Assembly: GCA_020635015.1 (NCBI GenBank)
Contig: JACKAP010000002.1
Span: 62,001 to 126,000, forward strand
Direction of reading: 5' to 3'
Origin: Calditrichia bacterium
GTDB lineage: Bacteria; Calditrichota; Calditrichia; RBG-13-44-9; J075
Length of the DNA: 64,000 nt
Position numbers and translations under genes: made by a program. Numbering within the stretch: the first letter of the stretch is position 1; each line of letters opens with the position of its first letter. Under the pieces are notes generated by a model. It did no database searches, had not been told where the DNA came from, and saw nothing but the letters and a program-made list of their open reading frames with translations. This document shows, one piece after another, positions 27,292-36,374 of the stretch.

Positions 27292-28317
27292 CTACCCCTC
27301 CGCTGCCCGGCGAAGCTTTCCTGAGAACAACTGAAACGGCAGATGGCAGCGCGCCGACCAGGCCGCCTCGCTATGCTCGGCCAGGGGAAAGGCGAAATAC
27401 ATCACGTCCCGCCCAAAGGCAAATCCCCGGCGGATCAGGGCGTTGGCCATGTGCAGGGTCACTTCGTAATTATCGCCCGGCCAGCCGCTGTCGAGGTAGA
27501 ACTTGCTGTTCTCGCGCGGCTGCACCGGCTCGTTCAGCACCCGCTCAACCAGATCATCCTGGTAGGAAAAGGTGCTGGAAAGACAGGCTGCATTGCCAAA
27601 CACCTGCGGCCATTCCCAGGCCAGATAGAACGAGACGACCCCGCCTAATGAAGACCCCATCACCCCGGTATGGCGGGCATCGCTGAGGGTGCGGTAGCGG
27701 GAATCGATCCAGGGCTTCAGCTCCTCCACCAGGGAGCGCCCGTAGCGCTCATAGCCCGGCTGGGTATAGTCGTTCATACGGTCGCCGGCAAAAATACCCA
27801 CCACGATGGTCTGATCGACCAGGTTCATGGAATCAAGCAGATCCAGATTTTCATCCACCATCCATTCCCTCCCCAGAAAGGCTTCTTCCGGAAAGAACAG
27901 GTTCTTGCCGTCGTGCATGTAAACCACCGGATAGCGCTTGAGACGGTTCTCCCAATAGCCTGCCGGCAAATAAACCCGCACCCGCTGGGAACGGCCCATA
28001 ATTGGGGAAGGCACTTCCTGCATCTCGCTGATGATCCCCTGCAAGCCGGAGAAATAGTGCGGGTAGACATCCTGGATATTATCTTTGTTAAGAAAAACGA
28101 TTTTGTTGGTGCCTTCGGACCAGATCAGGCGGTCGCCGTCACGGATGCAGGATTTGAAGTTCAGGCAGGGCGCGCCGGTTTCGATGAGGAATTCGTGCAT
28201 GGTGCGGTCCTCGCTGACATGATCGGCCGCAACATCGCGGTACCAGTCGTTTTCGGTGCGCAGCACAATGCTGCCGAAGGTGAGAGGGTAGAAAATGCGG
28301 ATGCGGGCTTTCGCCAT
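27292..28317 (-). CDS. Esterase D-type alpha/beta hydrolase
   Basis: It is a serine hydrolase of the Esterase (PF00756) family, like enterochelin esterase. The nucleophile elbow is GSSLGG, VVYMHDGKN is the conserved strand before the oxyanion region, and a C-terminal histidine lies in AEHSEAAWSAR. An unusual N-terminal 100-residue part resembles a carbohydrate-binding-like lead domain found in some of these esterases. The start at 28317 has GGGAG 5 nt upstream. No signal peptide, so it is likely cytoplasmic. Substrate unknown. Confidence 0.85.
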   Translation of the reverse strand: MAKARIRIFYPLTFGSIVLRTENDWYRDVAADHVSEDRTMHEFLIETGAPCLNFKSCIRDGDRLIWSEGTNKIVFLNKDNIQDVYPHYFSGLQGIISEMQEVPSPIMGRSQRVRVYLPAGYWENRLKRYPVVYMHDGKNLFFPEEAFLGREWMVDENLDLLDSMNLVDQTIVVGIFAGDRMNDYTQPGYERYGRSLVEELKPWIDSRYRTLSDARHTGVMGSSLGGVVSFYLAWEWPQVFGNAACLSSTFSYQDDLVERVLNEPVQPRENSKFYLDSGWPGDNYEVTLHMANALIRRGFAFGRDVMYFAFPLAEHSEAAWSARCHLPFQLFSGKLRRAAEG

Positions 28318-28357
28318 AGTTGCTCCCGGAATTGGTTTTGGTTGATATTTTTTGAGT

Positions 28358-28500
28358 CCACGGATTACACGGATTGACACTGATTTTTTTGTGGATGGGT
28401 TGATGGGTGAATGGGTAAATGGTTGAAAAATATTTACCCATTCACCCATCAACCCATATACGCCTTTTCTTTAATCAGTGTCAATCCGTGTAATCCGTGG
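28358..28500. repeat. Perfect double-nested hairpin element
   Basis: Outer arms 28358-28385 and 28473-28500 are perfect 28-bp inverted repeats of CCACGGATTACACGG type. Inner arms 28395-28420 and 28432-28457 are perfect 26-bp inverted repeats of ATGGGTGA octamers. The loop is 11 nt. It lies in the 5' region of the esterase gene. Confidence 0.97.
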
Positions 28501-28570
28501 ACCCCAAAAAAAGACTCAAAAACTTTCCCGCATCTTTCGATGTGGGCCGGGAGAATATAGTCAGATGTTG

Positions 28571-29521
28571 TTACTTTCCGCTACTTAAAAATGATTTGAT
28601 CGCGCCGTTTACTTCCACCGGTTTTTCGAACTGGGCGAAGTGGCCGCAGTTGGGAATCAGTTCTACCCGGTTATCAGGGATCCGCTCCTGCCCGATCCGG
28701 GCGATTTCACGGCTGCGCCCGCCGTGGAGATAGGGATTGGGGATCAAATTATCATTTTCCCCGAAAATGATCAGGGCCGGTTGCGAGATCTCGGGCAGGT
28801 ACTCGTAGACCGGTTCATCGAGCATACCGTTGACGCTCTGGACAATCGCTTCGCAATAGAATTTGAAATCCGCCGCCCCGCGCAGAGCGATACGGTCGGT
28901 GACCATAAACTCCGCGTCGGCAGGCAGGTTATGAAAATTAGCTGCCAGGTTGGCCCGAATCTGCTGCACCGGGGTCAGGCGTACGGCATCGGCGGTTACC
29001 ACGTCACGGAACCATTTCGCTTCACCGGCGGAAAAGCGCTCAAAACCGGCCGGCGCCACCAGCACCAGCGACGTCACCTTCTCGGGGTGCTGCAGCGCCA
29101 GGGTGATGGCAATCTGCCCGCCCATGGAATGCCCGGCCAGCACCGCTTGCTCGATCTGCAACGCTTCCATGAAGCGGCGGATCACATCGGCATAATAGGC
29201 CATGCCGATCGGGTAATTGCCCTTGGAGGATTTCCCGTACCCCGGCAGATCCAGCGCAATACAGCGATAGCGATCGCGCAGCCCCTCAACATTCTTCTGC
29301 CAGGCCGGCAGATAGCTCCCCAGCCCATGCACGAAAATGATCGTCTGCTCCCCGGTGCCCTCATCCACATAAGCCAGCTCGACCCCGTCGGAGAGCGTCA
29401 CGGTCTTGACCGAATGAGCATACTTCAGTCTGGCAAACTCCAGCGGCCGCAGATCGTGGTACGGCTTCATACAAGCGCTAAAAATGAATAGCGAAAATAT
29501 ACTGACGATTAGCCATTTCAT
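28571..29521 (-). CDS. Alpha/beta hydrolase lipoprotein
   Basis: The 316-aa protein has a signal peptide with lipobox (IFSAC at about 13-17). Oxyanion region HGLGSYLPAW, nucleophile GHSMGG, acid residue in FGENDNLIP and catalytic His in NCGHFAQFE are all present. It resembles epoxide-hydrolase/lactonase-like hydrolases (meta-cleavage hydrolase type). The start is ATG 29521 with AAGGATC upstream. Substrate unknown. Confidence 0.88.
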   Translation of the reverse strand: MKWLIVSIFSLFIFSACMKPYHDLRPLEFARLKYAHSVKTVTLSDGVELAYVDEGTGEQTIIFVHGLGSYLPAWQKNVEGLRDRYRCIALDLPGYGKSSKGNYPIGMAYYADVIRRFMEALQIEQAVLAGHSMGGQIAITLALQHPEKVTSLVLVAPAGFERFSAGEAKWFRDVVTADAVRLTPVQQIRANLAANFHNLPADAEFMVTDRIALRGAADFKFYCEAIVQSVNGMLDEPVYEYLPEISQPALIIFGENDNLIPNPYLHGGRSREIARIGQERIPDNRVELIPNCGHFAQFEKPVEVNGAIKSFLSSGK

Positions 29522-29546
29522 GGTAGTGATCCTTTGTAAAAGTTTT

Positions 29547-29593
29547 CTGGATGCTGGATGCTGGATGCTGGATGCTGGATGCTGGATGCTGGA
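29547..29593. repeat. TGCTGGA heptamer array
   Basis: About six to seven perfect copies lie upstream of the hydrolase gene, facing the GTATCCA array at 29692. Confidence 0.93.
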
Positions 29594-29639
29594 AAAAAAA
29601 CGCATCGAGTAGCATCGTCAAGCACATTTTATCGATGCT

Positions 29640-29750
29640 TCCTTTACCCTTCATCCTTTATCCTTTTTACTTTATCCTTCATCTTTAAACCAATATCCAA
29701 TATCCAGTATCCAGTATCCAGTATCCAGTATCCAGTATCCAGTATCCAGT
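29640..29750. repeat. TTATCCT words and GTATCCA heptamer array (about 8 copies)
   Basis: TTATCCT/TCATCCT words (29640-29685) are followed by tandem GTATCCA (29692-29750) immediately at the stop of the outer-membrane barrel gene. On that gene's sense strand it reads GGATACT. Confidence 0.93.
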
Positions 29751-29753
29751 CCT

Positions 29754-31379
29754 CTAAAACATCAACCACTTCAACGCCACAAAAACCACCCAGGGATTGC
29801 TCGGTTTATCAGTCTCCATAGCGGCCTCGTTGATGTTGGCGCGCCGGCCGTTGACCAGGGAGCTGCGGTAAAAATCGCCCAGCCACATCTTGGCGGCGTG
29901 CAGTTCCAGATTCATGAAAGCTTTCGGCTGATAGCTGATGCGCCCATTCAACTCCCAGCCCAGATCTTTCGCCCCTTTGGCCGGGGCAAATTGGCTCCGG
30001 GCCATTGCGCCGCCGGCTTTGATCGACAACTTATGCGGCAGCAGGTCCTTGTGCAGATTCACCGTGCCCCCTAACAGCCCCAATCCCAGGTTGGAGATGT
30101 CGTTCACCGCCGCAATAAAGCGGTTGACCACATTGCCGTGCGGCAGCAGCAGGTAGGCGCCGTGACTGACAAAGATCGCCCCGGGAGAGCCCCAGGTGTT
30201 GCCGGTAATCACCCCGCTGTAGCGGTCGTCACGCAGGGTATCTTCATCGCCGGTGGTGTAGATCAAGTCGACGGTGACAATATCTTCCGCCGTCTGCCCG
30301 TATTTGAAGCCGGCGCGCAGGTTGGCGGCATAGCCGGCGATGTCGGTCTCGCGCACATCGACATCTTCACCTGACGGGGCCTTCACCCGCACCTTGCCGA
30401 AATTATGCAGGGCAAAGCCGGAAACCATCCAGCGGCCCAGGGTGAACTCCGGATTACGGTTCCAGAAGCTCCCCGCCCAGAAGATGTCCGCCTTGTAGGG
30501 CCGGGCGGGAGTGTTGCCGAGAGGGAAGCGGAAAGTGCCGTTATAATCGTTCAGCAGGCTATTCAATCCCTGCCCCAGGATTGACACCCCACCGATACCG
30601 TTCCCGCGGTCGTGCACCGCCCAGAAGGAGAGCCCTTGCCTCCAGGTGGGGGTCCAATCCCGCTCGTACATAAATTCCCACAGGCTGACGTCATCGCTTT
30701 TCTGGATGCTGTTCTCATAGAGCTGATAGTAGCCCAGCTTATAGCGGGAAAAATCCCGGTCGTGGCGCAGAGAGATGCCCACCGCATCGCTGCCCCAAAA
30801 GGCCAGGCGGTAGCCGGTGTAGCCCATGGTGCTGAAGAAGGTGCGGTAGGGGTTGTAGGGCGTATCGTAAAGCCGCTGCAGACCGAGGTTGACCGTGAAC
30901 CCCGGCCAGGGGATCAGCTCCAGCTCTACGTTCTGGGTTTGCAGGTTCACCTGGTCGGCGGAGAAGGCCCCGCCGGTATTGCCGCCGATGCCGTAGGAGC
31001 GATCGCCCCAGGTCCAGTCGATCTCGAAAGAAGCGCGCAGCAGCGCCCGCCCGTCGAAGATCCGCGGCTGGTAGATGAAAAACGGCAGCAGGCGCTGCTC
31101 AAAGTAAATCGACTCCGATTTCCCGGTCACGCTGGTGTTGCCTCCGAACAATCGCCCCACAGTCTGCCCGTTCAGGAAATCGTTGCTGGCGTAGATATTG
31201 TTCATCACCCCTTGATTGTAGAAATAGGCGAAAAACTGGAGCTGCGGGGGCGGATCTGCCGGAGCGCTTTTGGCAGGCAGCTTCTCCACCTGCTGCGCAT
31301 AGAGCGTCATTCCGAAAAGCAATAACAGCGCCATTACAGACAGAAGTCGCCGGAATAAGCCTTTAATATCGATGCACAT
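29754..31379 (-). CDS. Predicted outer-membrane beta-barrel protein
   Basis: After a signal peptide (LLSVMALLLLFGMTLYAQQ) the 541-aa chain is rich in alternating hydrophobic strands with aromatic girdles (GYRLAFWGSDAVGISLRHDR, ADIFWAGSFWNRNPEFTLG) and ends in phenylalanine (LKWLMF), the classical barrel-assembly signal. It may be a porin-like or alginate-export-like barrel; no specific family is certain. A weak GAGGCG lies before ATG 31379. The stop adjoins a heptamer array. Confidence 0.8.
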   Translation of the reverse strand: MCIDIKGLFRRLLSVMALLLLFGMTLYAQQVEKLPAKSAPADPPPQLQFFAYFYNQGVMNNIYASNDFLNGQTVGRLFGGNTSVTGKSESIYFEQRLLPFFIYQPRIFDGRALLRASFEIDWTWGDRSYGIGGNTGGAFSADQVNLQTQNVELELIPWPGFTVNLGLQRLYDTPYNPYRTFFSTMGYTGYRLAFWGSDAVGISLRHDRDFSRYKLGYYQLYENSIQKSDDVSLWEFMYERDWTPTWRQGLSFWAVHDRGNGIGGVSILGQGLNSLLNDYNGTFRFPLGNTPARPYKADIFWAGSFWNRNPEFTLGRWMVSGFALHNFGKVRVKAPSGEDVDVRETDIAGYAANLRAGFKYGQTAEDIVTVDLIYTTGDEDTLRDDRYSGVITGNTWGSPGAIFVSHGAYLLLPHGNVVNRFIAAVNDISNLGLGLLGGTVNLHKDLLPHKLSIKAGGAMARSQFAPAKGAKDLGWELNGRISYQPKAFMNLELHAAKMWLGDFYRSSLVNGRRANINEAAMETDKPSNPWVVFVALKWLMF

Positions 31380-31428
31380 AACAACGCCTCACAAAGTTAA
31401 GGGTTATGCCGAAACTCAGCCGGGCAAT

Positions 31429-31604
31429 CATAGAACGCGGATGACACGGATGACGCTAATTTACGCGGATCAGCAGATCAACGAATCACAAAGTTCGAAG
31501 GGATGAATGAGCAATATTACTTAGCTAACCATCAACTCAGTCGCAAATTCATAAAAATCCGTGAAAATCCGCATCATCCGCGTCATCCGCGTTCTATTAA
31601 AATC
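31429..31604. repeat. Long inverted repeat of ATAGAACGCGGATGACACGG type
   Basis: The left arm (31429-31470) and right arm (31556-31604) are inverse copies with an unrelated core of about 85 bp. It is another member of the family at 25738. Confidence 0.87.
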
Positions 31605-31620
31605 GACTACCGGCCGCTTA

Positions 31621-32400
31621 CTATCTGACCAGCATCATTTTGCGGGTCTGGGAATATTGTCCCGCATTCAGACGGTAGAAATAGATGCCGCTGGGCAGAT
31701 CGCCGGCCTGAAATTCCACCGCATGGCTTCCGGCAAAGCGCACCTCGTCGAGTATGGTCGCAACCTCTTGCCCGGCGATATTGAACACCTTTAGACTGAC
31801 CAGAGCCCGCTCCGGCAATTGGAATTCGATCCGGGTGGCAGGGTTGAAGGGATTGGGATAGTTCTGTTTGAGCACAAAGCTGTTCAGCAGTACCGGATCA
31901 TCTTCGATCCCGGTATTGGTGGTGTAAATCTCGTACATCCCTTCGCTGGTCACCACCGAGGGGGCAGTTTGATTGGCTACGATAGTGAAGATATTTCCCA
32001 CACCGCTGGCGGCGGTAGTATAAGTGCCGGCGAAAATAATGCTGGCCCCGGTCGGATCTACAGCACGAATAGAATAGGTGCTGTTGTCGAAAAATTCGGC
32101 ATAGATCGAGTCGAAAAACGCCGCCAGCAGCGGCGCCACATCATCCCCGGCGGAGAGCCACTCACCGGTGATCCCGCTGCCGGTGGTGCCGGTCAGGCGT
32201 ACATATTTTTGCAGATTTGAACAGCCCAGGGCACCGCCGCTGGTGCTACAGAATCCCGAAGCCGGCAGCGGCGGAGTGCCCAAAGGCGGCTGGGTCTGCA
32301 CGACCTCATACTTCATCGAATCCACTTGCGCCATGGATGCATTGGGCAGGGCCAGGAGCATCAGCGCCCCGGCGATAATCATCATAGTAACGAACTTCAT
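31621..32400 (-). CDS. Secreted protein with FCB-type C-terminal sorting tail
   Basis: The 259-aa protein has an N-terminal signal peptide (to SMAQ) and an unrecognised domain of about 150 residues. Then comes the QNYPNPFNPATRIEFQLP tail ending SGIYFYRLNAGQYSQTRKMM. This tail resembles type IX secretion sorting domains/FlgD-like Ig folds common in Calditrichota and Ignavibacteria. The start at 32400 has GGAGG at good spacing. Function of the N-terminal domain is unknown. Confidence 0.85.
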   Translation of the reverse strand: MKFVTMMIIAGALMLLALPNASMAQVDSMKYEVVQTQPPLGTPPLPASGFCSTSGGALGCSNLQKYVRLTGTTGSGITGEWLSAGDDVAPLLAAFFDSIYAEFFDNSTYSIRAVDPTGASIIFAGTYTTAASGVGNIFTIVANQTAPSVVTSEGMYEIYTTNTGIEDDPVLLNSFVLKQNYPNPFNPATRIEFQLPERALVSLKVFNIAGQEVATILDEVRFAGSHAVEFQAGDLPSGIYFYRLNAGQYSQTRKMMLVR

Positions 32401-32510
32401 AATAACACCTCCATTAATAAAAATTAGCAAAACAAACAATTAGGGTGAAAGGTGATGTTTTTTGGTACAGCATATTTGGGAGATCTATGAGTGTATAGGT
32501 GGTTGATCTC

Positions 32511-32723
32511 AAGGATAAAGGATGAAGGATGAAGGATAACTGAGAAGATTACGATAGACATAGATCCGCAGTAAGTACTGTGACTGAAAAACAGGTAGAG
32601 CAAAAATCCTCTGTGTTCTCTGTGGCTCTGTGGCTAACATCTTCATCCTTCAACCTTCAACCTTCATCCTTTATCCTTTATCCCTCATCCTTTATCCTTC
32701 ATCCTTTATCCTTCATCCTTCAC
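32511..32723. repeat. Composite hairpin element, copy A
   Basis: GGATAAA/GGATGAA arm (32511-32539), 101-bp core beginning AGAAGATTACGATAGACATA and ending CTCTGTGGCTAACATCTTCA, and opposing TTATCCT/TCATCCT arm (32641-32723). The core is about 75% like that at 37008-37108. The right arm adjoins the stop of the acyl-CoA ligase gene. Confidence 0.9.
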
Positions 32724-34216
32724 GCACCTTTCAACTTCTGCCGGTCAATCTTCCCGGTATCTCCCTTGGGCAGTTCGGAAATAAACTCGATATGTCCCGG
32801 TATCTTGAACTTGGCCAGTTTACCTTTGCAAAATTCCCACACCTCCTCGGCGCTAAGGGCGCTGCCGAGCCGGAGAACAATAAAGGCCTTGCCGGTCTCT
32901 CCCCATTTTTCATCCGGCACTCCGATCACCGCCACATCGAGGATGTCCGGATGGGTATGCAGGAATTTTTCCACCTCGACCGGATAGACATTCTCACCGC
33001 CGGAGATGAACATATTCTTTTTGCGGTCGACCACATAGAGAAAGCCGTCCGGATCCTGCCGCACCACATCGCCAGTGGAGAACCAGCCATCCTGCAGCGA
33101 ATCGGCGGTCGCCTCCGGATTCTCCCAGTATCCCGGGGTGGTCATCGGCCCTTTCAATTGCAGTTCACCGGGCTGGTTTACATCCGCTTCCTGCCCGGTA
33201 TCATCGACGATCCGGATATCGACATAAAAATTGGGCATCCCGATCGAGCCGATCTTGCGGATAGTGTCATCCTGGTGCAGGCTGGTGATGTTCGGCCCCA
33301 CCTCGGTCAGCCCGTACCCCTGACGGATCGGCACGCCCTTGCGGTGCCAGGTTTCGATCAACGGCAGCGGCATCGCCTCGCCGCCCACGATGAAATAGCG
33401 CAGCGAATCCAGCCGGGCCGCAGCAAATCCTGGATCGGCGGCCATCAGCTTCAGCATCGTCGGTACCCCCATGAAGAGGGTCAGCTGCTCTGAATCGAGC
33501 AAGTGCAGCACTTCGGCGGGATCGAATTTGCGGGTCAGGCAAAAGTACGCCCCATGATGCAGGAAGGGGGTGGAGAGTACATTCCAGCCTCCGGTATGGA
33601 ACAGCGGCAGGCAGGTGACGGTGCGGTCATCCGCCGTCAGGTTGAGGCGCAGGGCAGTATTGACACTGTTCCAGAACAGCATCCGGTGGGTATACAACGC
33701 TCCTTTGGGAAAGCCGGTGGTGCCGGAGGTATACAGGATGAACACCGGATCATCTTCCCGCAACTCCGCAGGCGACATAAACCGGAACGGCTGATCGGCG
33801 GCAGTTTCGCAAAATTGCCGCAGCGACTCATAGTGCCAACACTGCTGCTTTGCGCCGGGGGTATTGCAATCGATCAAATTGGTAAATTTCGCTTCCACGA
33901 CGATCAGCGCCGGGCGGCAGTCATCCAGCAGGCCGCCGATCTCCCTCGCTGTCAGGCGGAAATTCAGCGGCACCAGAATCAAACCAGTTTTCTGCGCCGC
34001 GGAAAAGAGCACGAACTGAGGCAGGCCGTTTTCCGCCAGGATCGCTACCCGGTCGCCTTTCTTCAGCCCCATTTCCCCGGTCAGCCGCGCTGCCAGGCGG
34101 TTCGCTGCATTGTTGAGCTGCCGGTAGGTGATCTGCCGGTTACCATCGATCTCTTTAATGGCGACCTTATCCGGCGAATAATCTGCCCAGCGCGACATCC
34201 AATCGAAGCGATTCAT
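32720..34216 (-). CDS. AMP-dependent acyl-CoA synthetase
   Basis: It activates a carboxylic acid (probably a fatty acid) to its CoA ester. The P-loop LYTSGTTGFPKG, YGLTEVG, STGDV and the C-terminal lysine loop PKGDTGKIDRQ are intact. The chain is about 498 aa with no membrane segment. It is upstream of a KASIII-like gene, an SDR and a regulator, all minus strand, in what looks like one cluster. A GTG two codons upstream is an alternative start. The stop (TGA) sits in repeat words. Confidence 0.92.
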   Translation of the reverse strand: MNRFDWMSRWADYSPDKVAIKEIDGNRQITYRQLNNAANRLAARLTGEMGLKKGDRVAILAENGLPQFVLFSAAQKTGLILVPLNFRLTAREIGGLLDDCRPALIVVEAKFTNLIDCNTPGAKQQCWHYESLRQFCETAADQPFRFMSPAELREDDPVFILYTSGTTGFPKGALYTHRMLFWNSVNTALRLNLTADDRTVTCLPLFHTGGWNVLSTPFLHHGAYFCLTRKFDPAEVLHLLDSEQLTLFMGVPTMLKLMAADPGFAAARLDSLRYFIVGGEAMPLPLIETWHRKGVPIRQGYGLTEVGPNITSLHQDDTIRKIGSIGMPNFYVDIRIVDDTGQEADVNQPGELQLKGPMTTPGYWENPEATADSLQDGWFSTGDVVRQDPDGFLYVVDRKKNMFISGGENVYPVEVEKFLHTHPDILDVAVIGVPDEKWGETGKAFIVLRLGSALSAEEVWEFCKGKLAKFKIPGHIEFISELPKGDTGKIDRQKLKGA

Positions 34217-34370
34217 CACCACACCCTGCTTAATTTTCTGTTGCTATTGCCAATCTGCAGAAAATTGCTGTATGATTACCAAACTTCAACATCGTGAAAA
34301 CCTGCCCCATGCCCTTTGCCCTCTGCAACATGCATCGGCACTATCTCACGAGCTCAGCCTGAACCGGCTC

Positions 34371-35360
34371 TCAATACCGGAACGCAGCACTGGCAAAGGC
34401 CAGCCCGCCTCCCGAGCCGATTAAAAACAGGAGGTCGCCCCGCCGCACTTTCCCGGATTTCACGGCATCATCCAGGGCCATGGGGATGCAGGCGGAGCCG
34501 GTATAGCCGTAGCGGTCCATGATCGTATGCGCTTTCGAGCGGTCGACCTCCAACGGGTCCAAGGTTTCGAAAATACTGTTGATATTAATCTGGGTGAAGA
34601 AATAGTGATCCACCTCGCCGGGGCGGATCTGTAGTTCGGCACACATGTCGAGCACCATTTGCCGCCATACCCGGGGATTCAGCTCTTTAGGAAACTTGTG
34701 CACGAACTTCAACAAATGATCTTTCGCCTCCAGCACTTCCGCGGTGATCGGCAGATGGGTGCCGCCGCCGTAGATCCCCATCCAATCGTGGTACTGCCCC
34801 TCGCTGTGCAGCCGGCTGGTCAAAAAACCGCCTTGACGGGGATCCCCGGCTTCCAATATCACTCCGGCGGCGCCGTCGGCAAAAAGGGTCACGGTTTTCT
34901 TGTCAGTTTTATCAAGGTACTTGCTCATGGCATAGGCGCCGATGACCAGAATATAGCGGTAGCGGGTATCGGCGATCAGGTACTTGCTCCCCACGTCCAG
35001 TGCCGTCACAAACCCGGCGCAAGCGGTGTTGATATCGAAGGTGCCGGCATGCTGCGCGCCCAGCCGGTGCTGCACCACCGCAGCGGTGGAGGGCGAGACA
35101 TATTCCGGCGTATCGGTGGCGATGATGATCATATCCAGATCCGTCGCCTGTAGCCCGGCGCGTTGCAGGGCCTCGACGCCGACAGCGGTGCAGAGGTCGG
35201 CAGTCGACTCACCCTCGCCGCACCAGTGGCGCTGCCGGATGGTGAGATTCTCCTCCAGCCAGCTGCCCACATCCTCGCCGAGCAGCTCGTTAAAATACCG
35301 GTTGGTCAGCACCCGCTCCGGGACATACATGCCAGTCGATTTAATCAGCGCAGTCCGCAT
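34371..35360 (-). CDS. KASIII-like (FabH-type) 3-oxoacyl synthase with altered active site
   Basis: The thiolase-fold protein has 329 aa. The nucleophilic cysteine (Cys 114) lies in NTACAGF, and GSGGGLAFAS closes the C-terminus. The usual HQAN segment reads HYFFTQIN, and the catalytic Asn motif (GNTSAAS in FabH) is GYTGSAC, so the Cys-His-Asn triad is incomplete or rearranged. Adjacent to an SDR and an acyl-CoA ligase, it may act on acyl-CoA rather than ACP in a dedicated pathway. It is not called fabH for these reasons. Confidence 0.85.
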   Translation of the reverse strand: MRTALIKSTGMYVPERVLTNRYFNELLGEDVGSWLEENLTIRQRHWCGEGESTADLCTAVGVEALQRAGLQATDLDMIIIATDTPEYVSPSTAAVVQHRLGAQHAGTFDINTACAGFVTALDVGSKYLIADTRYRYILVIGAYAMSKYLDKTDKKTVTLFADGAAGVILEAGDPRQGGFLTSRLHSEGQYHDWMGIYGGGTHLPITAEVLEAKDHLLKFVHKFPKELNPRVWRQMVLDMCAELQIRPGEVDHYFFTQININSIFETLDPLEVDRSKAHTIMDRYGYTGSACIPMALDDAVKSGKVRRGDLLFLIGSGGGLAFASAAFRY

Positions 35361-35380
35361 TCCGTACCCCGATAATTATC

Positions 35381-35451
35381 AATGCTCAATGCGTAATGGT
35401 AAATGCGCATCGCACATTGAGCATTGCGCATTTACCATTCAGCATTTACCA
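35381..35451. repeat. GGTAAATG-type hairpin units
   Basis: Units of TCAATG and GGTAAATGC (35381-35410) face GCATTTACCATT units (35430-35451), next to the SDR stop. The same family is at 4972, 5570 and 56550. Confidence 0.8.
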
Positions 35452-36195
35452 TTAAACGGTCATCCCACCGTCGACGCTCAGCACCGTGCCGCTGATGAAG
35501 CCGGCTTCCTCGCTGGCCAGGAAGAGGTACGCGTTGGCGATATCTTCCGGCTGGCCAAGGCGGTTCACCGGTGTTTTTTCCACCACCATATTAAGCACTT
35601 TCTCCGGGACGGTCTCGATCATCTCGGTAGCGATAAAGCCCGGCGCCACCGCATTGACGGTGATGCCTTTGCGCCCCAGTTCCCGGGCCCAGACTTTGGT
35701 CATCCCGATCACCCCGGCCTTGGTAGCGACATAATTGCTCTGGCCGAAATTGCCGTAGAGCCCGACCACCGAGGAAGCGTTGATGATCCGGCCGTAGTTT
35801 TGCTCGATCATGTAATCCGCCACCGCTTTAGTGCAATTGAACACGCCGGTGAGGTTAACATCGATCACCTGCTGCCATTCTTCCGGGCTCATCTTCACCA
35901 GCCGGGCGTCGCGGGTGATGCCGGCATTGTTGATCAGAATGTCGATGCGGCCATACTGTGCATGCACCTCGCGGGCAGCGGCCTGCACGTCTACCAGGCG
36001 GGTGACGTTCACTTCCCGGAAGGTTACCGGCAGCTTCTCTGCACGGAGCTTCTGGGCGGCGGCTTCCCCGGCTTCCCGACTGATGTCCCAGATGATCACC
36101 TGCGCCCCTTCCCGGGCAAAAATGCTGGCGGTGGTAAACCCGATCCCCCGGGCACCGCCGGTGATGATGGCAACTTTTTGATCCAGGCGTTTCAT
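35452..36195 (-). CDS. Short-chain dehydrogenase/reductase (FabG-like)
   Basis: It is a classical SDR, 247 aa: cofactor motif TGGARGIG, NNAG, and the catalytic SxnYxxxK set in NASSVVGLYGNFGQSNYVATK. It resembles 3-oxoacyl-ACP reductase or acetoacetyl-CoA reductase. It stands next to the KASIII-like gene, so it may reduce that enzyme's product, but in vivo role is inferred. A TTTGA-(T)7-CAAA inverted repeat (36289-36304) lies upstream of its start. Confidence 0.88.
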   Translation of the reverse strand: MKRLDQKVAIITGGARGIGFTTASIFAREGAQVIIWDISREAGEAAAQKLRAEKLPVTFREVNVTRLVDVQAAAREVHAQYGRIDILINNAGITRDARLVKMSPEEWQQVIDVNLTGVFNCTKAVADYMIEQNYGRIINASSVVGLYGNFGQSNYVATKAGVIGMTKVWARELGRKGITVNAVAPGFIATEMIETVPEKVLNMVVEKTPVNRLGQPEDIANAYLFLASEEAGFISGTVLSVDGGMTV

Positions 36196-36288
36196 GTTGT
36201 AATTCCTACAGTTATCAGTTATCAGTTTTCAGGTGTCAGTAAACCTAATTGCCTGTGACAGTTTTAGAAGATCGAACTGTTTGCAACG

Positions 36289-36304
36289 TTTGAAAAAAAT
36301 CAAA
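36289..36304. promoter_or_regulatory. Putative operator TTTGAAAAAAATCAAA
   Basis: The inverted repeat is identical on the opposite strand to 39564-39579. It lies 94 bp upstream of the SDR start and is flanked by ACG and TGT half-site-like triplets. Confidence 0.5.
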
Positions 36305-36374
36305 TGTTTGTGCCAAAAAAATTTTTCTGCATTGAAGCTTTTAAGTAAAGACCCGGTCGCAGCGGCGACCCATT

